From the NCBI GenBank assembly GCA_900291925.1, contig UWYS01000007.1, positions 868,001 through 932,000 of the forward strand: DNA of 64,000 nucleotides, in the 5' to 3' direction. The notes below the pieces were generated by a model. It did not search any database and had not been told where the DNA came from. It saw only the letters and a program-made list of their open reading frames with translations. The translations under genes and the position numbers were made by a program. This DNA is from Thecaphora thlaspeos. Lineage: Eukaryota > Basidiomycota > Ustilaginomycetes > Urocystidales > Glomosporiaceae. Of this stretch, positions 17,775 through 27,630 are shown piece by piece (the first letter of the stretch is position 1; each line of letters starts with the position of its first letter).

Positions 17775-20732
17775 ATGTCTCCCAACCCATCTTCGTCGCC
17801 ACCCCACTCAGCCAGCACCATCCCAGACCCGCAGTCGCACCTCTCCGACTTCCTCCTCTCCCTCCAGTCCGCCCTCCAGCCACTCACCCAGAGCGCAGCA
17901 CTCCTCCCCAACAATGCTGACATCGCCTTCCACAAGTCAATCGACCGCAAGCTAGCTCCAAAGCTAGACGCTCAGGCAGACCGCCTCCTCGACTCCATCT
18001 CCTCCCTCTCCTCCTGGGTCGCACATCACCCACAGGCGCCCAACCCCCCCAACTTCGACCGCGACCGCGACCGCGACCGCTCCTCCTCATTCTTCTCTTC
18101 ACCCTCAAAGAGCAGTGCCCGCAACGCATCACCCTTCCGCTTCAAGCCAGAGCAGCTCGCAGCAGACGCCTTTCCCCGCGCAATCGGCGACCTCGTCGAC
18201 CACCTTCTCGAAAACGCAGACACCTGCCTCGACGAGTACACCGGCAAGCTCGCTCCCCGCACCTCGAAGTACGCCAACGTCGCAACCGCAAACACCGCCC
18301 GCTTCGTCGCCGGCGCCCTCCCCAAGAACGGGCCCCTGCCCGCAAAGATCCTCAACGCTCCTATCACGCCGCCCCAGCGCAGCTTCTCCACCAAGCCCGA
18401 CAACCGTCCAGGCGTACCCTGGAGCCGCCCGCTCAAGCTCGGCAAGCCCCACGCACAGGTCCCCCTCGGCTGGACGCCGCCCCTCGAGCCGGGAGACGAG
18501 AGCCGCATCCGCGGCGTCCGCAGGGGCATGTACTGCGCAGAGGGCGACCCGCGCGACAACCCCTACCACTACGAGATCCATCACACCGCTCCCCCCGACT
18601 GGGTCTACGACATGCCGCAGCCCCTCGCGCCCCCGCCCCTCAACCCGGACGACCCGTCGCAGTCGACCGACGACACCCCCTACGTCTGGGTCGACACGGC
18701 CGAAAAGCTCCGCGCGCTCCTCGACCACCTGCTCGAGGATCGCGTCCACGAGATCGCCATCGACCTCGAGCACCACAACTACCGCACCTACCAGGGCATC
18801 GTCTGCCTCCTGCAGCTCAGCACGCGCTGGGGCGACTGGATCGTCGACACGCTCAGCAACGAGGTGCGCGAGCACAGCGAGACGCTCAACGCCGCCTTTG
18901 CCGACCCGCGCAAGGTCAAGGTGCTCCACGGCGCCAACCACGACGTCCTCTGGCTGCAACGCGACCTTGGCCTCTACCTCGTCAACCTCTTCGACACCTA
19001 CCACGCCACTAACATCCTCAACTTTGCCGGCCACGGCCTGGGCTACCTCATGCAGCGCTACTGCGAGTTTGACGCCGACAAGCGCTACCAGCTCGCCGAC
19101 TGGCGCATCCGCCCGCTCCCCAACGAGATGCTCTACTACGCGCGCAGCGACACCCACTCGCTCCTCTACATCTACGACTCGCTGCGCAAGGAGATGCTCG
19201 AGTCGCCGCAGGGCGGCGGCGCCGGGACCAACGGCGGCGCCGCGGCCATCCGCGAGGTGTTTGAGCTGAGCAAGTCGGTCGCCACCGCCGTGTACGCCAA
19301 GGAGGACTGGGACGAGGACGGCGAGGGGCGCGATGGATGGCGCGCCCTCTGGCGCAAGTGGGGGCGCGAGGCGGCAGAGGGGAGCGAAAAGCGGCGCAGG
19401 CCCGAGGACATGCACAAGGAGGAGAGGCTGGTGCGCCGCCTGCACCAGTGGCGCGACGTCGTCGCGCGCGAGGAGGACGAGTCGCCGCACTACGTCCTGA
19501 GGGCGGCATCGCTCATGATGCTCGCCTCCAGGGCGCCGGTCAGCGTGCCTGGCGTGGTGGCGTCCTTTTCGCCTGCGGTGCCTGCGCTGCGCAAGAGGGC
19601 GCCGGAGCTGGCGCAGGTCATCAAGAGCGAGGTCGAGGCGTGGGAACGCGACGTCAAGAGGAAGGAAAAGAGGATCGCACAGGGTCTCGAGGGCGCCGTC
19701 GACGGTGAAGAAGAGAACGGCGATGTCGGAGAGACCATCGAGCGGCCCCCTACCGCCCAGGACGAGCGCATGGCCGATGTTGCCATCGTCGTGGACGATG
19801 AGCCGATCACGGCCATCTCGGCCGCTGCAGCGTCGGACGTTAGCAGGGGCGTTAACTATTCTCTCTGGTCCGCGAAAGCCTCGTCGAGCGTCGCACCCTC
19901 CACGTCGTCGTCGGCGAGGGGCAGTCTGACCTCGGTCCTTTTCGGAGCGTCATCGCGGGGCGAGAATAGAAAGTCAACGTCCGCCGATCCCAAACCCCTG
20001 ACGGCCAAGAGTACGGTGGGTGGACTGTTCTCCCTCACGACGACTTCGACCCGGACATCGACAGCGACAAAGAACCTCGTAGCGAGCATCACATCTCAAT
20101 TCATCACGGACGTAGCACCCGTGCTTGGAACTCACCTCTCTACCGACTCGGACGCCAACATCCGAGAGACCGAGCAGTCTTCCGGCCTGGACCTAGCTCA
20201 ACCGGAAACGGTAGCATTCGTTCCTCGTTCTGAACGAACCACCATCTCCGTCCAGAACGACGACGAAAAAGCAGAGGAGGAAGAGGAAGAAGAACAAGGT
20301 AAAAATGAGATAGTCAACATCCAAGCAGGTGGGAAAAAGAAAAAACGATGGACAAAAGAGATGAAACGAGCTAGGAACGAAGTCGTCTCAACCCCCTCCT
20401 CGGACCCCGCGTCCGAGTCGGTACCAACACTGAAGAAAATCAAGACCGAACCAACCTCCACCTCTTCTTCTTCTGGTGGCAAAGCAAGAAAGATCGAAAC
20501 GTCATTCGACTTTACCGGTACGGAATCGTTGTTGACGACCTCGACAAACGGTGGGAAAAAAGGAAAATCCAAGAAACCATCATCAAAAGAAGGAGGACGA
20601 GGAGGAGGGGGGAAGCCGGAAGAACGTTTTGGTGATGGAATAGAAGATCTTGAAAGGGAGACGTTCAAGAGACAACCGAAAAAGAAGAACGAAATTAGGA
20701 ACGCAGGAAGGAGTGGGACGTTTGGGCGGTAG
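17775..20732 (+). CDS. RRP6: Nuclear exosome 3'-5' exonuclease Rrp6 (EXOSC10)
   Basis: Single exon, 985 residues from the ATG in context CACCATG. Rrp6 trims and degrades nuclear RNAs (rRNA, snoRNA, cryptic transcripts) with the exosome. Order of parts: PMC2NT-type N-terminus (about 15-170), DEDDy exonuclease (about 300-475), HRDC domain (about 548-630), then a disordered Ser/Thr and Lys/Glu tail. Active-site residues are present: Asp330 and Glu332 in AIDLEHHNYR, Asp390 in HGANHDVLWLQRD, and Tyr455 with Asp459 in YYARSDTHSLLYIYD. The tail has basic clusters suitable for nuclear import and cofactor contact. Length is close to large fungal Rrp6 proteins. The 3' end faces PEX10 at 142 bp. Confidence 0.95.
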   Translation: MSPNPSSSPPHSASTIPDPQSHLSDFLLSLQSALQPLTQSAALLPNNADIAFHKSIDRKLAPKLDAQADRLLDSISSLSSWVAHHPQAPNPPNFDRDRDRDRSSSFFSSPSKSSARNASPFRFKPEQLAADAFPRAIGDLVDHLLENADTCLDEYTGKLAPRTSKYANVATANTARFVAGALPKNGPLPAKILNAPITPPQRSFSTKPDNRPGVPWSRPLKLGKPHAQVPLGWTPPLEPGDESRIRGVRRGMYCAEGDPRDNPYHYEIHHTAPPDWVYDMPQPLAPPPLNPDDPSQSTDDTPYVWVDTAEKLRALLDHLLEDRVHEIAIDLEHHNYRTYQGIVCLLQLSTRWGDWIVDTLSNEVREHSETLNAAFADPRKVKVLHGANHDVLWLQRDLGLYLVNLFDTYHATNILNFAGHGLGYLMQRYCEFDADKRYQLADWRIRPLPNEMLYYARSDTHSLLYIYDSLRKEMLESPQGGGAGTNGGAAAIREVFELSKSVATAVYAKEDWDEDGEGRDGWRALWRKWGREAAEGSEKRRRPEDMHKEERLVRRLHQWRDVVAREEDESPHYVLRAASLMMLASRAPVSVPGVVASFSPAVPALRKRAPELAQVIKSEVEAWERDVKRKEKRIAQGLEGAVDGEEENGDVGETIERPPTAQDERMADVAIVVDDEPITAISAAAASDVSRGVNYSLWSAKASSSVAPSTSSSARGSLTSVLFGASSRGENRKSTSADPKPLTAKSTVGGLFSLTTTSTRTSTATKNLVASITSQFITDVAPVLGTHLSTDSDANIRETEQSSGLDLAQPETVAFVPRSERTTISVQNDDEKAEEEEEEEQGKNEIVNIQAGGKKKKRWTKEMKRARNEVVSTPSSDPASESVPTLKKIKTEPTSTSSSSGGKARKIETSFDFTGTESLLTTSTNGGKKGKSKKPSSKEGGRGGGGKPEERFGDGIEDLERETFKRQPKKKNEIRNAGRSGTFGR

Positions 20733-20765
20733 GGGAAGCTGATGTGTGGGTGTTTGAGCAATGTC

Positions 20766-20771
20766 AATAAA
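20766..20771 (+). terminator. Canonical poly(A) signal AATAAA after RRP6
   Basis: AATAAA lies 34 bp after the RRP6 stop codon, on the coding strand, within the 142-bp convergent gap to PEX10. The position suits a cleavage and polyadenylation signal, but fungal signals are loose and one hexamer can occur by chance. Confidence 0.4.
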
Positions 20772-20874
20772 AATGTCTTGGCGACGTTTTCCAATGTGTC
20801 CGTATGTGTGTGTGGTGGGGAAGGGTTAGTGGGGAGAGAAGAGAAAAAAAAAATCCAACCATAGCGGTACGGAC

Positions 20875-22582
20875 TTAGAAATTGTAGACGGGCAGTATCG
20901 TAGAGACGTTGAGATGTTGTCGACACAGAGGACATTCGGGCTTAGTCATCGTCGTGTATTCGAGGACGAAAGGTAACCGGCAAGGAAACGAAGAGTAGGT
21001 GTGTCGACCATGTCAGTTCTCGCCAGCGATGTCGCTTCTTCTGTTCATCCGTTCTCTGGAGTCTCCAGGAGAGATGACTCACCTTCTCTCTCGCCCAACC
21101 GACCACACAATCCCAACAAAAGATATGTCCACATTCCGTCACTGCACTTCCACCCTTCTCCGGCGTACGTTCATCCATGCACAGGGTACACTTTAGTATA
21201 CTCATGGCGACGTTTTCCAACTCTGTCGCTCTACCTTTTGATGTTGCCCTTGCCCTTTCCACTTCCTCACTCAGTCCGTCGGGTAGAGAGAGCAGAGATG
21301 CAGGTGGAAGTGTAGAGGCTGAAATGTAGTGCAGAGGTATATTCGTCCGAACGCGCGAGGAAGAGCGAGGTACCACTGACGGTGGAGAGGTCTCGTGTGT
21401 GTAGACCTTGTCGCCGAGTGTGATCGTTGATGAGGTATCGGACGGAAGGGAGGAGGGGGAGGACGAGGACGACGAGGACGAGGGAGAGGTCTGACGTCGT
21501 CGTTGGGAAACGTAGGAGCTGAGTGATAGACCGAGTTTGACGCCGAGCTGGATGCCCAGTAGTACGCTCAACACCTCATACGATGGAGGCTGGGAGCCAG
21601 GTCGTTGTGGTATCGTGGATATCTGTAGGCGACGGCCGGGGGGGGGGTGTTTCTTTCCCGTCAGGTTCGTCGTCCTCACTTCTCTACTCGTTTGATGCGC
21701 GGCGGGGGGGAACTTACGTAGGAAACGCCTGCGACTCTCTGTGCGACGCCGTAGTACTTGCCGCCGAGGTAGAAGAGCATCAGATGGGCCGCACCGGCAT
21801 AGGCCAGCCAGCCGTCCTGCGCCGTGACGCTGTCCATCGACGGTAACTTGGCCGCCAGCGTCGCCACTACCCTGCGATAGATGTGTGCAGGTTTGCCGAG
21901 GGTGGGTGGCGGTCGTTGCAGCGCCCGGGCGCGCATCTTAGCGCTTTGGTCCGCCTGTTGGTGTTGTGTCGACTTGCGCGTAACGAGTCGGCGTAGAGAG
22001 GTGTAGAGGCGCGAGAGGAGGAAGGGCGCCAGGACGTGCAGAAGGATGAATGCTGTACGGCGCTGTGTAGTGATACGATCTCGAGAATGTCCAAATGTCA
22101 GCTCACCGCCCGCTCTTGATCTCCCTCGCAAGTTGGTATCGGTGCGTTGGACTCACTCTCGCTCTGACGGTCCTCGCACGTCCGTCGACCATCACGGCAT
22201 TGACATACTCCTCTCCCAACGTCTGATTTGACCCGCCCAGACTCGTCAAGCCGAAATACGCCAGACTTCCGATGAGGGCGATCGAGTCCATGTGTGTGTG
22301 TAGCGTGCGCGTTCCTACTAGACCACGGACGACGTCGACGAGGCGTGAGGTGAAGAGGTCGCGGTAGTAGACGTCTTTTTGGTAGGCTCGCACGATCTCC
22401 GGCTGAGAGGCGCGTGGGAAGGAGAAGCGAGAGGAGGAAGAGGTGGTGGTGGGCGGCGTGGAGGGTGAGAGTGAGACGGATGGCCCGATGTGGGAGGATG
22501 AGGAGGAAGGGTCAGTCTCGACGGCGTTACCGCTGGTGCTGGTGGAGCCCAGGGGCACTGGTGGTGGGGAGGTGTCAGACAT
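20875..22582 (-). CDS. PEX10: Peroxisome biogenesis RING E3 ligase Pex10
   Basis: Four exons on the minus strand: 22582-22157, 22062-21718, 21622-21083 and 20940-20875. All introns are phase 0 and the model closes at 458 residues. Pex10 is a peroxisomal membrane ubiquitin ligase of the Pex2-Pex10-Pex12 complex that recycles the import receptor Pex5. Evidence: the N-terminal block PEIVRAYQKDVYYRDLF and LGEEYVNAVMVD, hydrophobic helices in the middle (RTAFILLHVLAPFLLSRLY and HLMLFYLGGKYYGVAQRV), and a C-terminal C3HC4 RING: CTLCMDERTP, TECGHIFCWDCVVGWAREK, then PECPLCRQ from the last exon. The N-terminal 50 residues are Ser/Pro/Thr-rich. The acceptor ACACAG at 22063 was chosen over an earlier AG because it alone keeps frame. 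Confidence 0.93.
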
Positions 22583-23298
22583 TGTGACGAGAGTCGCAGC
22601 GGGCGTCGCTGCTTGTGCGCAGGGTTGTCGAGGGGTGTGGCCGTCGAGTGATGGTGGTGAAGGGGGCGATGAGACCGGTCGAAGCGATTTGTCGGGGTCG
22701 ACGTGGAGGACGCGGGTGGAAGAGGTGATGGTGTTAGAGTAAGGAAGATGGGGAGGAAGGAAGTGAGGCAGGGAGGCAGGTGGAGCCCGCCTGACGCCGC
22801 CCGCTCCCGCCAAGCCGGCAAGCTGTGACGCGTCTCGCGCGAGTAAACACCCGCCCTGCCTCCAGTCGCGTCGACCTGGCAGGCAAAGACGCGTCTCGCA
22901 CAAGTAAACACCTGTATTGCCTCACATCAGGACGCGTCGACCGGGCAGAGAGTGACGCGTCTCGCGCGAGTAAACAGAGGCCCTGCCTCAAAACGCGTCG
23001 ATCGGGTCGCCCGCACGCCGGTCGGCGCGCCTCACAGCCTGCGCGCAGGGCCTGGCTAGCTCACGCGTGAAATCGGCCCGATCGCTCCACCTCTCGTCTC
23101 CCGAGACCCGCCCCTGCTGCCTCCAGCCAGACGTGACACAAACCAACGCACCACGGTGACGACGCCGCACCACCACCACAGCTGCGCAATGCCATGCAAC
23201 CACCTATATCAAATACAATCCAATGCATCAACGACGGCCGCAGCGACCGAGAATACAGCGAGCATCACAGCATGCCACCCCTCCATCGCCCCCACCCG
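22583..23298. other. Upstream region of PEX10 with three repeat units
   Basis: 716 bp between the PEX10 ATG and the end of PRP18, both on the minus strand. It holds the PEX10 promoter, a purine-rich tract near 22650-22770, and three units of the CTCGCGCGAG repeat (separate entry). From about 23160 to 23298 it is the 3' flank of PRP18. No gene was seen. Confidence 0.6.
22826..22990 (-). repeat. Three units of the CTCGCGCGAG palindrome repeat
   Basis: Cores lie at 22834-22843 (exact), 22895-22904 (two changes, CTCGCACAAG) and 22961-22970 (exact), spaced 61 and 66 bp. Each core is preceded by GACGCGT and followed by TAAACA, so the array runs in reverse relative to the main arrays at 58-59 kb. 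A GCGTCGACC(T/G)GGCAG block recurs between cores. Confidence 0.85.
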
Positions 23299-24656
23299 TC
23301 ACCCCATCAGCATGCTCAGATCCTCTGGCGGGTACTTTGTCTGGGCAAACGTCATGAGCCGCTTCAGGCTCTGGATGTACTTGCGGCTCACCTCGTCGTT
23401 GAGCACGTGTGCCACGTTGGAGCTAAAGATCTTTTCGCGCCCAGACCGCTCGTGGATGCCCACCATCGTCACACCGAGCGGCCACGGAGCATTGCCGATC
23501 GAGAGCTGGAGGTACGAGTCGCTCGCGAAACGGTACTGCCGCTTCTGCATGTAGTGCACAATCTCGGCGATCCGCATCAGCACGTCCGGCGCCAGTGTCT
23601 GCAGGGTGGCGCATCAAGCAGGATACGGGGCGTCAGAGTCAGTCGCCCGTCGCGTCGTTCGAAAAGGCATACCACCACGCGCCACGCGCCACTCACCCTC
23701 TTCCTCAGCTCCTTGAACAGCGGCTTGAGGTACTCGGACGACTGCACCTGCGTCGCCGCCGCCAGCTTGCCCTGCGTCGTCTGCTTGACCTCGTCCGGCC
23801 GCGCGCTCAGGTGGTCGGCCCAGTCCTGCAGCAGGCCCTTGAGCGTGTAGTAGATGATCGGATACACTCTGGCCGTGTCCTTCTTGATCAGCTCGAGGTC
23901 CAGCACCTTGTCCATGCCAACGTACTCCTGGCCCTTTTTCGCGCCATCCTCTGCCTCTTTGCTATTGCTCGCCGTGGCGGCGGCGCTGCCTCCGTCGGCA
24001 CCGTCCTTGTTGGCGCCTTCGAGCAGTCTGTCCCGCTCTGCCTTGCCCTTGTCGCTTGCGTTGCGCCGTTCGAGGAGCTCGAGCGCCATGCCGCTCTCTG
24101 CGCTCTGCATCGCACTGCGGAAATCATTCTGGCCCGATCCGCTACCCTTTTCCTCGATGAGCTCGAGCGCACGCAGGCGCAACCGTCGTTCCTTGTCCGT
24201 CTCTGCAAAGATGCGGATCGGCTGTCCCTTGGCGCGGAGACGGCGGATGGCCTCGTGGTTGGAGATGTTGAAGGCTTCCTTTGTCGAGCTGGAGGCGGCA
24301 CCGACGGCCGTGGTGGGGGCGGGCGATGCGCTGCAGCCCGTTTCGCTCTTGCGTGGCGTCGAGGAGCCGGAGGCGGACTGGTCGGGCTCGGCCGCTGCTG
24401 TTGGCGTTGCCTTTTGCGCCTGTTGGTCTCGCAGTCTGTCTTGCTCGTGCTGACGCTTCTTCTGTTGCTCTGCCTTTCTTTGCTGCTCTTGGAGTCGTTC
24501 CAGGTCTCCTCTGCGCATGTACTTGCTTGGTGGCTCGGCGGTGGTGGTGGCGGACGCGCCGGGTGGAGATGACGAGGACGAGGTCGGGGCGGAGGCGGCG
24601 GAGGGTGGGTGGAGCGCCTTGCGCTTGTTTGCGATCTCTGCTTTCAGGAAGTCCAT
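23299..24656 (-). CDS. PRP18: Pre-mRNA-splicing factor Prp18
   Basis: Two exons, 24656-23697 and 23598-23299, phase-0 junction, 419 residues. Prp18 acts in the second catalytic step of splicing with Slu7 and stabilises exon alignment in the spliceosome. N-terminus [15 protein letters not shown] is typical. A splicing-factor motif ([19 protein letters not shown]) and the PRP4-like segment [21 protein letters not shown] precede acidic linkers. The C-terminal Prp18 domain spans both exons ([17 protein letters not shown], then [19 protein letters not shown] and [20 protein letters not shown]). I start at 24656 because it has G at -3 and +4 and matches the family start. ATG 24674 would add six residues in weak context. 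It diverges from COX6B. Confidence 0.94.
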
Positions 24657-25118
24657 TGCGGCGGTAAGCTGCATGGAAGGTAACGTGGCGATTGGTGCGG
24701 CGAGAGTTGCGTTGGCGGTGGTGGAGAGGTGGAGAGGTGGAGAGGTGGAGAGGTGGAGAGGTGGAGAGGTGGAGAGGTGGAGTGGTGGTGTGGTGGTGTG
24801 GTGGTGGTCCGAGGTGGGGAGAAGAGAAGAGGCAAATGGAGCCCTGGGTGATCGAGACGTGCTTCCCTGCTGGCGGGCTGATTTTTGAATGAGACTCACG
24901 GAAGTTTACGGTTCCGAGGAGCGGTGGCGATGCCGGGGCGGTCGCTCGCTCGCTCGCTTGGCCCATCGCTTTTCTTCGAAACGGCGGCGCGCCCCGCCCG
25001 GCGCAGCCCGCCCTCGCTACGTTGTCAGCCCCTGATCACCTCCATCACCTCCATCAACCCACCGCCCCGCTACGCCAGCCTCTCCACCCCGCCACCCACC
25101 ACACATCAATCGTCCACC
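24657..25118. promoter_or_regulatory. Divergent promoter PRP18 / COX6B with 8-bp minisatellite
   Basis: 462 bp between two outward ATGs. An 8-bp tandem repeat (GTGGAGAG) runs about eight times at 24719-24785 and decays into GTGGTGTGGTG. The rest is GC-rich and pyrimidine-rich near the COX6B ATG. Confidence 0.5.
24719..24800. repeat. GTGGAGAG minisatellite
   Basis: Near-perfect head-to-tail copies of an 8-bp unit, then degenerate GGTGGTGT units. It lies in the leader or promoter of PRP18, whose transcript would carry the CTCTCCAC complement if transcription starts upstream. Confidence 0.9.
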
Positions 25119-26241
25119 ATGTCCGACGAGACCAAGTCCTTCACCCTTCAGACCGCCCCCTTCGACGCCCGCTTCCCCAACCAGAACCAGACCAAGCACT
25201 GGTAAGCACGCCCCGCCATCGCCCTCCTCGCTCCGACCGCACAGATCCAATGGCATCAGCAGCCGTCGAGGCCAGGGATGTGTCCACCTTGGGACCTGGA
25301 CCGGACAGATCGTTGCGACCGGCTCATGTGCCATCCGCCCTTCGGAGTGGGCTCGATCGCATTTGTTCGACCGAGACGGCACGTCGGCCTGCGTCCGTCC
25401 ACAGCGGCCCACTCTTCACATCTCCCGGCCTCGCCTTTTCGCATTTCCATCGGCTCTCTCTCTCTCATGACCGACTGACACCACCTGTTCTTTGAACCCT
25501 GGCTCCGACTTTCTCGTGACATGGTCGACCCACCACAGCTGGCAGAAGTGAGTCTTACCTTTGCGCATCGCTGCCTTGGGCTAGCGTCCGGGCGCTAACC
25601 TGTACCTTATCTCCTTGTCCCCCTGTCCGTGTCTCCCACTCGTGCGCCCGACCATCAGCTACGTCGACTACTACAAGTGCATCAACGCCAAGGGAGAGGA
25701 GTTCACACCTTGCAAGCAGTTCTTCCGCGCCTACCACTCCCTCTGTCCTAGTGAGTCCGTCATTCCCCGATCCAGCAGCACCGGCAAGCTGTTTTCTGAC
25801 TTCCACAACGCTCGTTTCGTTCGTCCGCCCATTCCACCTCCGTTTTCTTTGACTTTCAAAGACGAGTGGGTGAGTATGTTGCTTGACGTAGCTGGTCGCT
25901 CGCTGGTATTCAACCCCTCCTTAGGAAGGACGGTGGCGCGAGAAGATCCACTCGACCACAGGCGAAGGCCTAGATGGGGCGGGTAGGCAGCCTGCGTCAC
26001 GGAGCGGCAGGAAGCGGAGCGCCCCTTTCCCGGCATCCTCTGCGGATGGCCGGGCTGCCACCGTCCCCTCGCCGCATCAAAGGCATGCGACTCACATCAC
26101 GCGGTGATATCGCGTTTACACAGCAGACTGACCCCCTTTCCATCCTTCCATCCTTCCGACCGCTTCCGCTTGCCGTCGCAGATCGCCAAGTGGGACGAGC
26201 AGCGAGAGGAAGGCAACTTCCCGCACAGCCTCAAGCCCTGA
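25119..26241 (+). CDS. COX12: Cytochrome c oxidase subunit 6B (Cox12)
   Basis: Five exons: 25119-25201, 25539-25547 (9 nt), 25659-25750, 25862-25869 (8 nt) and 26182-26241. Together they give exactly 83 residues, the length of yeast Cox12. The protein sits on the intermembrane-space face of complex IV and helps hold the dimer. Evidence: FTLQTAPFDARFPNQNQTKH, then a CX9C pair (Cys-Trp-Gln-Asn-Tyr to Tyr-Lys-Cys) and a CX10C pair (CKQFFRAYHSLC), ending NEW-IAKWDEQREEGNFPHSLKP. Both micro-exons are needed for frame and for conserved residues: the 9-nt exon supplies the end of Cys, Trp, Gln and the start of Asn, and the 8-nt exon supplies most of Asn-Glu-Trp. Four introns for 252 coding bases is high. 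Confidence 0.9.
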
Positions 26242-26494
26242 TTGCGGCATCGCCGCCATCTCACCGACGTGGCTATCTACGTAGAAGGAGAGAAATATCA
26301 GAACTCATTTCTCATTGGTCGGGCCCACGCTCTTTTGGTGGTAATGGCCGTCAGGGGACTCCGTGTGCTGTGTGAAATCCATGGAGTGCAGGTCAACGCG
26401 TGAAGATCGTTCAAGGTGATAGGCCAACGACGGTCGGGCCGCACGACCACGCTCCTCGACCTACGTATTCGAGAGAGAGGGGGAAAAGGAGAAG

Positions 26495-27630
26495 CTAGAT
26501 GATCTCCCACACCTTTCCAAGGTAGGCCGTACCAAGCGCCGTGAGGAAGGACGAGATAAAGTTGACCTATTTGTTCATTTGTCGGATTGCGAGGACCTTC
26601 GTGTCATATTAGCCTTGATTGCTCTGTACCACTCATCTCAAGCAAGAAGAAAAGAAAAGGAAAAGTACTTACGGAGTTGTTGGAAAAAACATCGTAACCC
26701 GTAACGACCTTCCACTCATCTCGTCTGTCCTTGCGAGCGGAGGAAGAAGGTAGACGACCAATCAAGACTTGGTCGTGTTTGGACGAGTATAGTGTCTGTT
26801 GAAGTGTTGCACCTAAGATTGAGTCGAGCTGATCGTCACCGTCATCGTCGTGGTTTGATGAGCGGGGTGATCTCATCATTTTCTCGACTACTTTCTTTGA
26901 GGTCAATTCATCAGGGCCGAGTAGTGTCGAGGGAGGTCCTTGTACTCACCATCGACCCAACGAATCCAGCGATAGTGGCCAAAATCACGACCTTGCATTC
27001 CCTCTCGCCCATGCCTGTCCAACCTTGACTGACCGTCGAACATGCAACAGTCGTCAGACCTATCAACGTTCCGCCCAGTATGGAAACCAAGGTACCCCAA
27101 GGGGAGACACCACCATTTGTACCTCTCGGCACCACTTGCCAAGGTCTGATGATGAGTCTAGGTTTTGACCTTGACAGGATGCCCAGTTCGGAAGCAAGTG
27201 TATCGCCCATACAAGCTGAATAGTGTCCTATCGTCATCAACAGCCATACGCCCTCCCCCGCACCACCACCAACTCGGATATCGTTTCCGAATCGATACAA
27301 CATACTCGCCAAAACGGCCGTAAAGGAATTGCAGAGAACTTGAACGGCCGTTCGATTACCACCTTCTTTCCTACCCTCTCCTGCCCCTTGCCGCTCCTCG
27401 CTAACTTCTCGCTCGAGCTTCTTCTTGATATCGGCTTTCACCTTTGTAGCTTTGGAGCCTACAAGGTAAAAAACGAGAAGAAGCGTTCCGAAAAGAGGAT
27501 GCGGATTGGAGAGAGAAACATATCCTACCAGACAGGCTGATATGCTTCCGGATAAGGAGAGAGATCCTTTTCGGTATCCGTGAAAGGAGAGCGCGAGAGA
27601 GACGAGAAGTGAGAGTGGATATATCGACAT
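26495..27630 (-). CDS. TMEM19/DUF92 family membrane protein
   Basis: Three exons, 27630-26950, 26828-26673 and 26566-26495, both introns phase 0, 302 residues. The family is a multispanning membrane protein group; the plant and cyanobacterial member VTE6 acts as a phytyl-phosphate kinase, while the fungal role is not established. Evidence: N-terminus SLALSFHGYRKGSLS, the SKATKVKADIKKKLE loop, GHYSACMGDTLASELGIL, GTNGGVSPWGTLVSILGG, and GSM joined to LDSILGATLQ across intron 1, all hallmarks of the family. The last exon ends in a hydrophobic helix, FISSFLTALGTAYLGKVW. The 3' end converges on COX6B at 253 bp. Confidence 0.9.

Noticed and set aside
18115..19490. Long Ser/Arg-rich and Val/Leu-rich frames across RRP6 on both strands
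   Set aside because: They are shadows of the GC-rich RRP6 exon in other frames; only the plus frame shows conserved exonuclease motifs.
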